From Rusavskia elegans (lineage: Eukaryota; Ascomycota; Lecanoromycetes; Teloschistales; Teloschistaceae), in the NCBI GenBank assembly GCA_011316305.1, contig SAUG01000127.1:109108-173107 (forward strand): DNA of 64,000 nucleotides, in the 5' to 3' direction. Position numbers and translations under genes: made by a program. Every line of letters starts with the position of its first letter. Position 1 is the first letter of the stretch. The notes beneath the pieces are model-generated. The model was not told the DNA's origin. It did no database searches and saw only the letters and a program-made list of their open reading frames with translations. This document shows, piece after piece, positions 47,588 to 57,548 of this stretch.

Positions 47588-48666
47588 ATGGCGTCCCACA
47601 AGACGATTGTCCATTTCGTTATCCTTCCAGTACGTCTGCCATACTCCGTTGCACAGAGATACATACTCAAATACTCAGATACTCACGATATCTAGGTCCT
47701 GACCATCCTCGTCATCATAGCCGGGTAACCTCCACATCCGCCCTCTCCACCCCATAACTCTTGACTAAAACCCAAGCTAACAGCGTCTCCCTCGGCCAAA
47801 CACGCTACCTCTCCCTCCCCATCCCCGAGTCCACACCCATCGCAACCCTCCTCCTCCCCATCCTAACCGGCCTCAGCATCCAAGCCTCCAAATCCCTCCT
47901 CACCAACCCACCCTCCAAACGCAATCGATCCCATCCCCCCTGGTTCTTCCCCACCCTCCTCCTCACCCTAACAATCTACGACACCGTCCTCGCAACCCTC
48001 GCATCCACACAGCTCATCCCCTCCGAAGCGCAAACATGCCTCCTTTCCAAGAAATGGGAACATCTCTTCTCCACACACAACGTCGAGCGTATTCGCCGGA
48101 TCCAAGATACGCACAGCTGCTGCGGGTTCAAGACGATGAAACATATGCCGTGGCCGTTTCCGGATAATAACGGTGCGGATGCTTGTCGGGATCAATATCA
48201 TCGGACGCGGAGCTGTTTGGGGTGGTGGAGAAGGGATTTGAGGCTTAATGCTGGGCTGGTGTTGGTTGTTACTGTAGGGTGTTTTTTGGTCAAGGTGGGT
48301 TTTTTGCTGTTCTTGCTGCGTTAGGCGAGTGGGTGGTGTGTTGATTTGATATGTGTCTAGGTTTTCGTGGTGCTCCTCATCTATCGCAGCCGAAACAATC
48401 CTCTGATGTGGCGTGTGCGTCGCGACTACGCCGTTTTGACGAATAACGATGAGGATGCTGAGGATAATGGTGACGGTCGTGGTGATGGGGTACAAGGGAG
48501 GATCGAGGCGCCTTATCGAGATGAGGTTGCTTCTGATGTCGATGGGAGCGATACGGTGACGGAGGAAACGCATGGACGTGATCGGAGCGATGCTGGACAG
48601 CGTGGTGGCGGGATGGTTGTGCAGCCGTCAAGTATCCAGGGGGGTGGGAATGAGTGGCGGAGTTGA
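47588..48666 (+). CDS. Tetraspanin-like protein (fungal Tsp3 type)
   Basis: Predicted 295 aa in four exons: 47,588-47,629, 47,696-47,724, 47,784-48,294 and 48,361-48,666, all in phase. Four hydrophobic spans are visible: the short spliced N-terminus (HFVILP + VLTILVIIAG), a weak second around TLLLPILTGLSIQA, a third WFFPTLLLTLTIYDTVLATL, and a fourth LNAGLVLVVTVGCFLV continuing across an intron into VFVVLLIYR. The large extracellular loop between the last two has SCCGF, then FP and later Cys residues, the CCG signature of tetraspanins. Ignoring the last intron would stop at 48,324, but splicing (GTGGGT to GTCTAG) extends the final span and adds an acidic cytosolic tail. Acts in plasma or vacuolar membrane microdomains by family; partner unknown. 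Confidence 0.75.
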
Positions 48667-49028
48667 TATATTTCTATGGGGGTGATGGTATGATACTAAG
48701 GGTTGAGAGGGGATGTTGGGAGGTTTTCCGGAAAAAGGACAGTGATTGATAGATAGCACAGGCTATCACGATTTGAGATGACTTGTCTACAAATGAATAT
48801 TCTTACTATTATTTTCAGCACAACTTTCACAATGTCGACTGATACTAAGGATATCACGCTTCTGATTCTCATTTGTGGTTGACAGGATCAACAAAGCAGC
48901 GAAATGGCTCGGAAGAATGTATAAGGTTTCCAAAGCTCGAAAGAAGATAGTAGATACATTCTTACCATGTGTCCGAACCAAAAATATGAACTCATATGAA
49001 CGAACGCCGTAGAAATTCCCAACCGGAC
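48667..49028. other. Convergent intergenic stretch
   Basis: Shared 3' flank between the tetraspanin gene (plus) and the ankyrin/TPR gene (minus); no gene seen. Confidence 0.5.
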
Positions 49029-51871
49029 TCACCGCATCCTGGACTTCCCCAACGACCAGATACTTTTATCCCTCTGTGCCGGCGACGACGTCTGCGCCGC
49101 CACCAACTCCCCATAACTGTCACCACCCGCATCTCCGTTCGCTACACCTCCGGGCTTCCCCAACAACCGACTACTCTTATCGCTTTTCGGCGTCGACGAT
49201 CCACCATTGGCATCAACACCAGCACCTCCTCCTCCATGCCCTATCCTCACCTCCCCTACACTCACTTTTCGACTTGATGGCCCTTTCTCTTTGACCTTCT
49301 TCTGAGAACTCTCCTTCTTCATCCTCTGCTTGTGGCTTTTCAAAAGCGAGATGATCTCCGGGCTCCTCCTCGACGCATGAGTCGCCGCCCTCTCTGCATC
49401 GCGGCCATCTCGATCCATCGCCATGGCATCCGCGCCGAGATCAAGGAGTAAGCGTACCATGGCTTCCAATCGACACTCAATAGCCGTATGCAATGGCGTT
49501 CGTTCTGCCGCATCCCTCGCTTCGATGTCACCGCGGTTATGCAAAAGGCAGCCCACAGCGGGCCCGTCGCTCTTTTCTACCGCGTGGTGGAGCGGGGTTT
49601 TACGGTAATTGCAAGGAGCGTTGACGTCGCAGCCTTGGTCGACGAGGCGTTGTAGCAGAGCAGGCGATTCGGGGTCGCGTTTGACGAGAGCGCGGTGGAG
49701 GGGTGTCCAGCCGTATTTGTCCTGGGCGTGAATGTCGGAGCCGCGCATGAGGAGGAGGTCGACGGTTGCAAAATGCATTGTTTCGCACGCGTGGAGGAGG
49801 GGTGTACCTTCTGTGGGGCTGCGGGCGTGAATGTTAGCGCCGCGGTCGAGGAGGAGGCGGACGGCGGCTTCGTCGCCTTTGGAGGCCGCGCGGAGGAGGG
49901 GGGTCCAGGAATGTTCTATCTCGTCGAAGGATGTGGAAGCTGCAGGGTCGGGTTGGTCTTGGGCAATGGCTCTGAAACGCTCTTGGGCAGTTATTGGGGG
50001 ATGGTATTCGAAGGGGGCTTGCGCTTCGATGTCGGCGTTGTGGGCGAGAAGCAGCTGCATGATTGCTAGATTGCCGGCATCGGTCGCTTTGTGCAGTGCT
50101 GTCCAGCCGGATATGGCGGCGTCGACTTGAGCTCCGTGGGTCAATAGGGCTTCGACGATGCCTTTTTGTTCACATCTGACCGCGTGCATGAGTGGGCTTA
50201 TCGAGTCCACGCAAGGTGCCTCGACGCTGGGATTTCTTCCCAGAATCAGCCCAACATATTGCTCATCACCGGAGTGAATAGCTTCTATCAACTTCGTCTT
50301 CCCTGATGCGGTTAGTGCATTGATGCCAGAGTCACTGGCCCAAACATCAGGAGCCCAACGAACATGGTTGTTGCTCTGATGCTGGATTTCTTCTTCGTTC
50401 TCTCGTGGCTGTGGGACGTGTGTTTCAGCAGGGACATTGGGAGGGTGAGATGAGCCTGAAGCCTCTCTTCCCCTTTGCGCAGTCCAGGTCGACCTCAGAG
50501 CGGACTTTGGCGGTGGCGGCCGGATTGTACGAGGGCAGTAGTAGCCGCGGAGACCCATTGCCGTAGCATCGTCGTGCTCTTCTATTATAGCAATCACTAA
50601 CATGGCAGATTGCTGCGTTAAAGGATCGTCCTTTCCAAAGAGATTATCTCGCCCTGTTAGACTTCCCCTGGCTAATTTCTCGGCTGTAGAGAGCTGACGG
50701 AGCCCATAGTAAGCATGTGCTAAGAGAAAGCAGAGTCTCCACTTGCGATCTGCTTCCAGGGGTTTGGAACGCAGGAGCGGAACAAGGACTCCCTTTGCTT
50801 TGTGGTAACGCTCTTGTTTAAGGTAGATCTCCGCTAATGTCTCTCTCATTTCAGATCGGTTATCAAACGGGATGTTGAGGTTGATTTCGCGGTCCACATA
50901 GCGCTTTTCCATGGTTTTGTACGTTTTCTCTGCCCTTCGGTAGTCCTGGGCGCTCATGGCTCTCTCAAGCTCACGGCACAGATGGGCAATGATATTAGCG
51001 TAGGCATCTTTTGTGAAAGCGACATCGACATCAGATTCGGGATCTGCGATGGATTCGCCATCCGAGTCATCGCTCGGTTGTTCATCTGGTCTACTTCCAT
51101 GCTGCGAAGATCCCACGGATGATCCGTTCCGGATTGGTAGGTGTAATATTCCAGGTGGAAGAGGAAACCGAGAGAGCGTGGGATCGCCGCTATTTTGGTT
51201 TTTGGTCATGAGCATAGAATCTTCCGCGCTCTTCATGCATTCTTCAACGTCCCTCAGGAGGCCTCGTTCTTCTACACATTCTTCGCTGTCGCCGATCCCA
51301 GTGAATCTTCTTCGTTGGGTAACAGAATCACGCAGTGCTTGGATGGCGTCAGACAGCTGTCCCCATTCGGGTACAAGGCTGTCTCGTGGCATCTGAAGTT
51401 TCCAGTGGTGGACACTGTGACCTACGGTCAATTGGACGGCTCCCACCTGCTGTCAAGCTCGACTCACAGGTTGAAGGACATCAAAGCCATATGCAACGTC
51501 CGTGTGAAGAAGCTTATATATGCTCTCGGTAAGGCAAACCCTGGTCCGTTGAGATCCCAGGGTTCACATGTGTCATCAGCCTGAGTCGCTGTAGGTGTTA
51601 TCGAAACCAACAGTTTATGCAGGATTCGATGGCATCTGAGCAACAGGCGATTCACATCCTGTAGGTGAGCCTCTTCGACCGGCAGCCTGACCACTTCTGC
51701 AGATCGAATCCTGTCGATCAGATTGAGGTTATTATCAAGAGTATGTACCTCGAGGCGAAAGATATCAACATCAGATCCGCTTGGAGCTCGTTGTGCTTCG
51801 ATGATAGCCTGGATTGAGTGGCAGAGATGAGCGACGCTCGGGGCTCGATGGTTCTCTGAAGGGGACTGCAT
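49029..51871 (-). CDS. Ankyrin-repeat protein with TPR-like middle domain
   Basis: Predicted 929 aa: exon 1 51,871-51,468, exon 2 51,414-49,029. The 53-bp intron (GTGAGT to TCACAG) restores frame; a 3'-ward acceptor (GAGACAG) is an in-phase alternative. The N-terminal 130 residues are helical, resembling the fungal N-terminal domain that counts and spaces Leu-rich helices. Residues about 270-440 are TPR-like (AMSAQDYRRAEKTYKTMEKR, LAEIYLKQERYHKAKGVLVP, LLAHAYYGLRQLSTAEKLAR). From about 510 to 815 come seven or eight ankyrin repeats (for example WTPLLRAASKGDEAAVRLLL, WTPLHRALVKRDPESPALLQ). The tail is Lys/Ser/Gly-rich and basic. No enzymatic or NTPase motif. Likely a scaffold or sensor; placed beside the caspase-TPR gene and diverging from it across 0.9 kb. 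Confidence 0.8.
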
Positions 51872-52771
51872 CTTTACTCAATTGTTGGAGAGGCCTGAAA
51901 AGGGACCACCAAGTGAGACAACCTGCACCCGTCAAGAGGAGCGGATGCAGAGGGCGGGGCAATGATGACTCGACGGTGAGGTCCCAGTTGGCGGTGACTT
52001 GCAGCAAGCCACCTTCCTCATCTGATAGCTTGCTGTTGCTAGCCGGTTCCGGCTGCAAGGCTGCATGGCAAGCTGAATGATAGGTTCTCTTAGCGATTGG
52101 ACCTGGATCCATAGCCTCGAGGCTGAGCTGAGATGATCGGACGGCAGAGGAGGCGGTGACTACTCCGACAATTCTTCACAGAAGATTCTTGGTTCCGAAC
52201 TAAGAGCCAAGCTATTCTCGGAATAGGTAGCGCAAGGTCCATATTTTATTATTTCTTAGATTCCGGTAAATATATTCGGTAGTTACAATTTGATACCACT
52301 TTATACCTTGAGTGTAATTTAGTCCTTACTTCCTTCGGCAGGAACTTAGCTGCCAGAAGGGTAATTATACCGCAAGAAGTTGTCCTTGCGATAGATCAAC
52401 ACCCGAAGAAGATATTCCGAAACCATGGAATTCCTTCTCGCATTCCATGCGGCTGCTTTTACTTATTTGTATCACGACGAGTGCAAGGCAGCAGTCTGTA
52501 AGACCTTGACGGAAGTAGTCTAGCCTAATAAGGGCTTGGCTAGTACTTAGAGCCGCAAGACCCCGCGCTGTTGCCTAGAATCTTCATGGATGCACTTAAC
52601 CCTCCACGATGGTCAGTCTCTGCAGTGTTATTGAGATAGGTACACATATCAGAGATAGGCGACGATCCCACCTTAATTGCCGTCAAGTCTTTTTAGCGTC
52701 AGTGGAGCCACTAATTTATTCAAGTTTAAGACGTGACAGGGCTAATTTTTAAAGCAGAGCGCATATTAAAA
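51872..52771. other. Divergent intergenic region
   Basis: The 900 bp between the minus-strand ankyrin gene and the plus-strand caspase-like gene, presumably holding both promoters. No coding frame accepted. No inverted repeats or operators stand out. Confidence 0.45.
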
Positions 52772-54199
52772 ATGCAAAATAGTGCAGCGCTAGCAGACAA
52801 CGGAAGTCCACTTCTTACTGCAGATGCACAGACCAGTGGCCATCTGGAGAGCTTTGAGGAGTTCTTCGAGCATCTAAATCTGGCAGCGAAAGCAGTTCTT
52901 CCTAGGAAATCCAGGAGATATCGTGATGTTGTTGTCCTTCTCCTACGATGGCAAGATGATGATCTGGGGACGGAAACTGAAGTCACCGACCTGGAGTGTG
53001 TATTTCGAGACATGTACCACTACAGAACCGAGAGATATTTGATCCCGTCAAGTGATTCAACAACTCAACTGGAGTACAAACTCAACGATTTCCGTAGGGC
53101 TTATGATCATGAATCCAGCCTTTTGATTCTATACTATGGCGGTCATGGTTCCCTGGACCTTAACAAACAAAGACTAACTCGAAGTATTTGGCAAGCAAAA
53201 CGAAATGGAGGCGCATCGCTGGTATGGTCTGATCTGCAAGGTATTCTTGAACGCGCCAAGTCCGATGTTGTTTTCATCCTAGACTGTTGCTTTGCCGCAA
53301 GTGCAGCAAGATGTGCTGGCTCAAAAGAAGGGCTTTGGGCATGCAATTCGGAGGTTACTACGACTGGTGTCAACGACAACTCTTTCACACGAAATCTCAT
53401 TGAAGAGCTCCAGTCGCTAAGTACATCACGATTTAACATTGCTATGCTGCACGCCCGGATGATGAGACGGTATTGTAGACCTGGCTCTCATATGCTTCTT
53501 ATTGAGCCTTGGTACACATATCTTGGAGATACCGCATTGGCTTCTACAGAAATCTCTCCTCAGCCATCGAACCAGATGAGCAGTGCAGGTAACACGCCCC
53601 TTTTAAAAATCTCAGATACAGGCTCTAAACATTCCCCCCTAGTTACTACTATCAGCATTGATCAATCGATGACGGAAACATTGGTGTTACTTGCAGTGCG
53701 ACTCAAAGACACGGAGCACACACCAAATCTGTTATCTTGGCAAAATTGGTGCCACGACCTCGCGCCGAATGATATCGAGTCGTTTCATGCACTTGGGAGA
53801 ATAAAGCTACGTGACTTGATCAAGCTGGAAGCGCAATTTCTCAGCAACTCATCCCTCCTGTTGATTTCTCTTCCGATTTTCATCTGGGACAGGCTTCCCA
53901 AGAGTCCGGCGTATTCTTTCGTTGGCTTTATCAAATCAGCGAATTTGGTATTTCCGTCATGGAATCCCCAATTAGAAATTTGTTTGAACTCATCAACATA
54001 CAAAGAAGATTGGACCAGGGTAAAGACGATAGAAGACCAGTCCGAATTTGATTGGAACCATCTAGGCGGGGATGAACAGAATAGGCAGCCGAGATCCAAA
54101 ACGACTTTGGCCAAAGATTATGAGAACCTGAAAAGTTATTTAAGGAGGTCGTGTTTGCTCGGCAAAGCGCTCTTGGGGATGAGCATCCAGACACGCTGA
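52772..54199 (+). CDS. Caspase-like (peptidase C14) protein 2
   Basis: The frame from ATG 52,772 gives 475 aa (upstream in-frame GTG at 52,733 ignored). The fold core is residues 50-260: DVVVLLLRW, catalytic His in YYGGHG (His125), catalytic Cys in LDCCFAA (Cys172-Cys173), then a C-terminal subdomain TRNLIEELQSL. It shares layout and motif style with the gene at 34,367, so the two belong to one fungal caspase-like subfamily. About 230 residues of unassigned sequence follow. The frame then stops at 54,199 while overlapping, in another frame, the start of a TPR array. An intron 54,020-54,135 (GTAAAG to GAAAAG, 116 bp) would join the two exactly in phase, so the true product may be a caspase-TPR fusion of about 700 aa. 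The acceptor is poor, so a frameshift is the other reading. Confidence 0.8.
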   Translation: MQNSAALADNGSPLLTADAQTSGHLESFEEFFEHLNLAAKAVLPRKSRRYRDVVVLLLRWQDDDLGTETEVTDLECVFRDMYHYRTERYLIPSSDSTTQLEYKLNDFRRAYDHESSLLILYYGGHGSLDLNKQRLTRSIWQAKRNGGASLVWSDLQGILERAKSDVVFILDCCFAASAARCAGSKEGLWACNSEVTTTGVNDNSFTRNLIEELQSLSTSRFNIAMLHARMMRRYCRPGSHMLLIEPWYTYLGDTALASTEISPQPSNQMSSAGNTPLLKISDTGSKHSPLVTTISIDQSMTETLVLLAVRLKDTEHTPNLLSWQNWCHDLAPNDIESFHALGRIKLRDLIKLEAQFLSNSSLLLISLPIFIWDRLPKSPAYSFVGFIKSANLVFPSWNPQLEICLNSSTYKEDWTRVKTIEDQSEFDWNHLGGDEQNRQPRSKTTLAKDYENLKSYLRRSCLLGKALLGMSIQTR

Positions 54200-55011
54200 C
54201 TAGCATGGCAAATCTGGCGTCGACGTACAGGAATCAAGGACGCTGGAAGGAAGCCGAGAAGCTGGACGTGCAAGTAATAGAGACAAGGAAGAGAGTGCTA
54301 GGCGAGGAGCATCGAGACACGCTGACCAGCATAGCCAACCTAGTATCAATATACTGGAATCAAGGACGCTGGACGGAAGCCGAGAAGCTGGAGGTACAAG
54401 TAATAGAGACAAGGAAGAGAGTGCTGGGCGAGGAGCATCCCGATATGCTGAGCAGCATGGCTAACCTGGCCTCGATATACCGGAATCAAGGACGCTGGAA
54501 GGAGGCTGAGGAGCTATTTACACAAGTGATAGAGACGAGAAAGAGGGTGCTCGGCGAGGGGCATCCTTCCACGCTGACGACTATGAACAACTTAGCTGGA
54601 GTGCTGTACAGCCAAGGTAAGTACGAGGAGGCAGAATTGATATATAGGCGGACACTGGCGACAAATGAAAGGGTACTTGGGGTTGAGCATCCAAACACGC
54701 TGACAATTATGAACAACTTGGCGCTTGTACTGGATAACCAAGGCAAGTACGAGGATGCCGAATTGATGCACAGGCAGACGCTGGCAACGCGTGAGAGGGT
54801 GCTTGGTCTTGAGCATCCAGACTCGCTGACAAGCGTGTACTACCTTGCTCGTCTTCTTGCAAGACGGCATCGTTACGAGGAATCTACCGCGCTGTATGAA
54901 AGAGCATGCGCAGGGTACAACGCCACTCTTGAAAAGTATCAAGCAACTACTCGCGCATGGCGCCAACACTATTCACAGATACTTTCGACTCAAAGAGCAG
55001 GATCCGCTTAA
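54136..55011 (+). CDS. Kinesin-light-chain-type TPR repeat array (probable 3' part of the caspase gene)
   Basis: The frame opens after a TGA at 54,121-54,123 and encodes six 42-residue TPR units of the kinesin-light-chain/TPR_10 type (consensus LGEEHPDTLTSMANLASIYR then NQGRWKEAEKL), ending at 55,011. There is no ATG before the first repeat: its FARQSALGDEHPDTL lies upstream of the first internal Met. This supports its being a downstream exon rather than a separate gene. Repeats 1-3 are nearly identical at the nucleotide level over their second halves, and 4-6 are more diverged. In fungi such arrays usually form the recognition end of NLR-type proteins; here the partner domain appears to be a caspase instead of an NTPase. 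Confidence 0.7.
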   Translation, partial: LFKEVVFARQSALGDEHPDTLTSMANLASTYRNQGRWKEAEKLDVQVIETRKRVLGEEHRDTLTSIANLVSIYWNQGRWTEAEKLEVQVIETRKRVLGEEHPDMLSSMANLASIYRNQGRWKEAEELFTQVIETRKRVLGEGHPSTLTTMNNLAGVLYSQGKYEEAELIYRRTLATNERVLGVEHPNTLTIMNNLALVLDNQGKYEDAELMHRQTLATRERVLGLEHPDSLTSVYYLARLLARRHRYEESTALYERACAGYNATLEKYQATTRAWRQHYSQILSTQRAGSA

Positions 55012-55342
55012 CGTTCCTCCAGACACTCCGCGCAGTGGCGTAAGCAGACAAACGAGCAAATGATCAAGATTGTAAGGTGGGCTCGCGAAGATATGCCTTA
55101 GCACGTTCAAAGCACTATGGATAATGAAGAGATTATTTGTGCAATATCATACAGAATGCTATACCGATGCGTCCATCTGTAGTATAAGCATAATTCTTGT
55201 CACGGTACAGGCTGGGCAGCAAACGGGTAACTAAACGAGTTTCGTCCGGTTGGTAGGCACGGGTGCGAGTAGGCGTTTGCACGAGTGATGCTCCAAGCGA
55301 GCTTTACCCCAGGGGAAATAAAGAGTGATAAAACGGAAGCTA

Positions 55343-56265
55343 CCTTAGGGGCAAGTACCCGTTCTTGAACAAAACGTCAATATAAAGTTATTTAAAACGT
55401 TGTATTAACTTGAAATCTATAAGAATTTAAAATAATATTATTAAAAACATTATATCGATTTTAAATCTATTAATAATTCGATTTTACTAGAAGTTTAATA
55501 AAAACTAGCTATTATATCTAATAATAGATTTCTTTCAATTACTAATAGACGTTAAATCTACTAATAATTATCTATAGAAGCTAGTTAACTAGAAGTTAAA
55601 TTAATGTTAGTTAAAAGTTAACTAGAAGTTGAAATTAACTAGAAATTCGAATATTAACTTTTAAAAAAATTGTATTTAAATAATTGATTTTCGCGTAATT
55701 AATTAATTAGTAGTATTAGTATAATTTAAATAGTTAGATTAATTTCATATCACGTGACTCTGTGAATCTTACCTAGTAAAATTCTGATTACTAAGCAGTT
55801 CAAAGTTCGAATCCCGAGAAAACCTCTTTTTTGGAAATTTTCATCCGATTTTTACGCCTTCTATAGGGTACCTAAAGTACTAAAATCGACGAATTAGGCT
55901 AGAATATTACGTAACCTATAGGTTCGCTTATTTTCAGCCCTATTTTACTATTAAAGTTGATAGTAAAACTCGCTGTTAACTAGATGTTGAACCGATATTG
56001 AAGAATTAATTCGTTGTTAACGAGTGATCTATAGGTTAATTAATTACTAGTAAGCTTCTAGTTTCTAAAAAGGCCTAGTTTCAGCTAAACTCGAAGTTTA
56101 TATATAACTTTTGATTATATAATACAGCGAGCTAACTTCTAATTCGTTTAAATCAATCACCAAAGGAACGTCTTCGAGGAATTCTCGAAAACGACGAGAT
56201 TCTAGCCAATCAGACATTGATTAGTCATTAAAATACTGTTCAGGAACAGCTATTTGCCCCTAAGG
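55343..56265. mobile_element. 923-bp TA-flanked MITE-like DNA element, RIP-mutated
   Basis: Ends read CCTTAGGGGCAA (55,343) and its complement TTGCCCCTAAGG (ends 56,265). The similarity continues into GTTCTTGAACA / GTTCCTGAACA. Both ends are flanked by TA (55,341-55,342 and 56,266-56,267). The interior is very A+T rich and has no coding capacity, so this is a non-autonomous DNA element. Its ends differ from the large element at 6,797. It holds a B-box-like AGTTCGAATCC (55,804-55,814) followed by a T6 run (55,827-55,832), and a cluster of AACTAGAAGTT palindromes (55,578-55,632). Confidence 0.7.
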
Positions 56266-56267
56266 TA

Positions 56268-57548
56268 ATCTGGGGACCCTTCTAAATTTCGGTCCCTCCA
56301 GCCTCAAAAGTTTACAGGAGTATTATTCAACGATCCTTAGATATAAGATCTTATAAAGCTCGTAAAAGATTTAAAGATTTATATACTCGATATTTATAAA
56401 TTTATAGGAGCTCTATAGATTTTATCGTTAGTCTTTAAAAGGTCGTAGTAAAACCTGCTGTAAGGGGTTCCTACGGTCCTACTAGCTACTACTAGAAGAT
56501 TAAAACCTTTATAACTTGCCTAGATATTAGCTAAACTTAGTAAAACTTAGATATTATAGTCTTTATACTATAGTAATTCAATAATATAAATTTTTAACTG
56601 TTCCGACCGGTAGTTATTAAGTATAGTAGGGTTAATTCTTGATATAGTAGTCCGAAATTTTAGATAGGGTCCCGAACTTAGCTTCCGTTTTATCACTCTT
56701 TATTTCTTCTGGGGTAAGCGTGATCGGTCTGGCGTGAGTCGTGATGAAAGCTACAGTGGCGTCAGCGGCGATAAAGTTACAGCTAACATGTTTCAGGCTG
56801 GATAAGCAGCTCCTCCTCACCTGTCAGTTCGAAGCCAGTGGACTTTAAATTAGCACAGATACACAATTGCGTTTCGGAATGCTGTCGCCGCGCTCGTGAT
56901 CGGATAACTATACAATGAGCCGCAACTTGACAAATTTTTGGCAAGATATATGATGGTTTGGCGCACCTACGGCCGTCCGAGGTAAAGCGCTCGGTAGTAG
57001 GCGTACGGCGGATTATAGTATTGCACGGAAAGCAGGAGTCCATTTCTAAGATATATTAAGATGAAATGCAGTTTACAATTCAAGGCAGCTATTCCGAGAA
57101 TTTCTATGACCCGAGGTGCATGTTGGGTTTGTTATGTTGAGAAGTTTATGCGCTGTCTCGGCACACAGGGACGGAACGTTACAAAGTTTTTATTCCGTGA
57201 AGAGCACCCATCAAGGCTTGCCACCAGCTGCTGCTCAAGCAACGCCACACCCAGGACGAATGCGTCCCAGTCAAACCGTAGAGCTATGGTTATTCGTACT
57301 TTCCCTCAAGGTGCATCCAGCGGACATCAGGCCTTCGCCCAGGGTTGGAACTCCAAACCGTGACTTTCGTCCACATCAATAATTACTCGGAAATTTATAT
57401 AGTTGCTCCAACTCCACGTCTCTGCGTAGTATGTACCTATTGAAGGAGTACGGGAGTACCTTCGTTACTTGGTAATGCATGTGCTTTCTCGTCGGGACCG
57501 CGACTAGAGCCAAAGATCAGCTGCTTGGTACAAAAAAGTAGACTTTCA
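56268..57548. other. Intergenic, partly A+T rich
   Basis: 56,330-56,640 is again A+T rich and RIP-like. 56,640-57,548 is normal in composition with small frames only (57,061-57,363 plus is the largest); none is recognised. A phrase near 57,163-57,185 (ACACAGGGACGGAACGTTACA) recalls the LTR end at 27,914-27,936 and may be a solo-LTR scrap. Confidence 0.4.

Noticed and set aside
41883..55011. NACHT or NB-ARC NTPase in the ankyrin, TPR or caspase genes
   Set aside because: I looked for Walker A (GxxxxGK[ST]) and a following Walker B in these proteins and found none.
28099..55011. Secondary-metabolite gene cluster
   Set aside because: No polyketide synthase, NRPS, terpene synthase or P450 signature is present in the accessory region.
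57163..57185. Solo LTR near the sugar transporter
   Set aside because: Only about 20 bp resemble the LTR end and an inserted GGAA breaks the match; too short to call.
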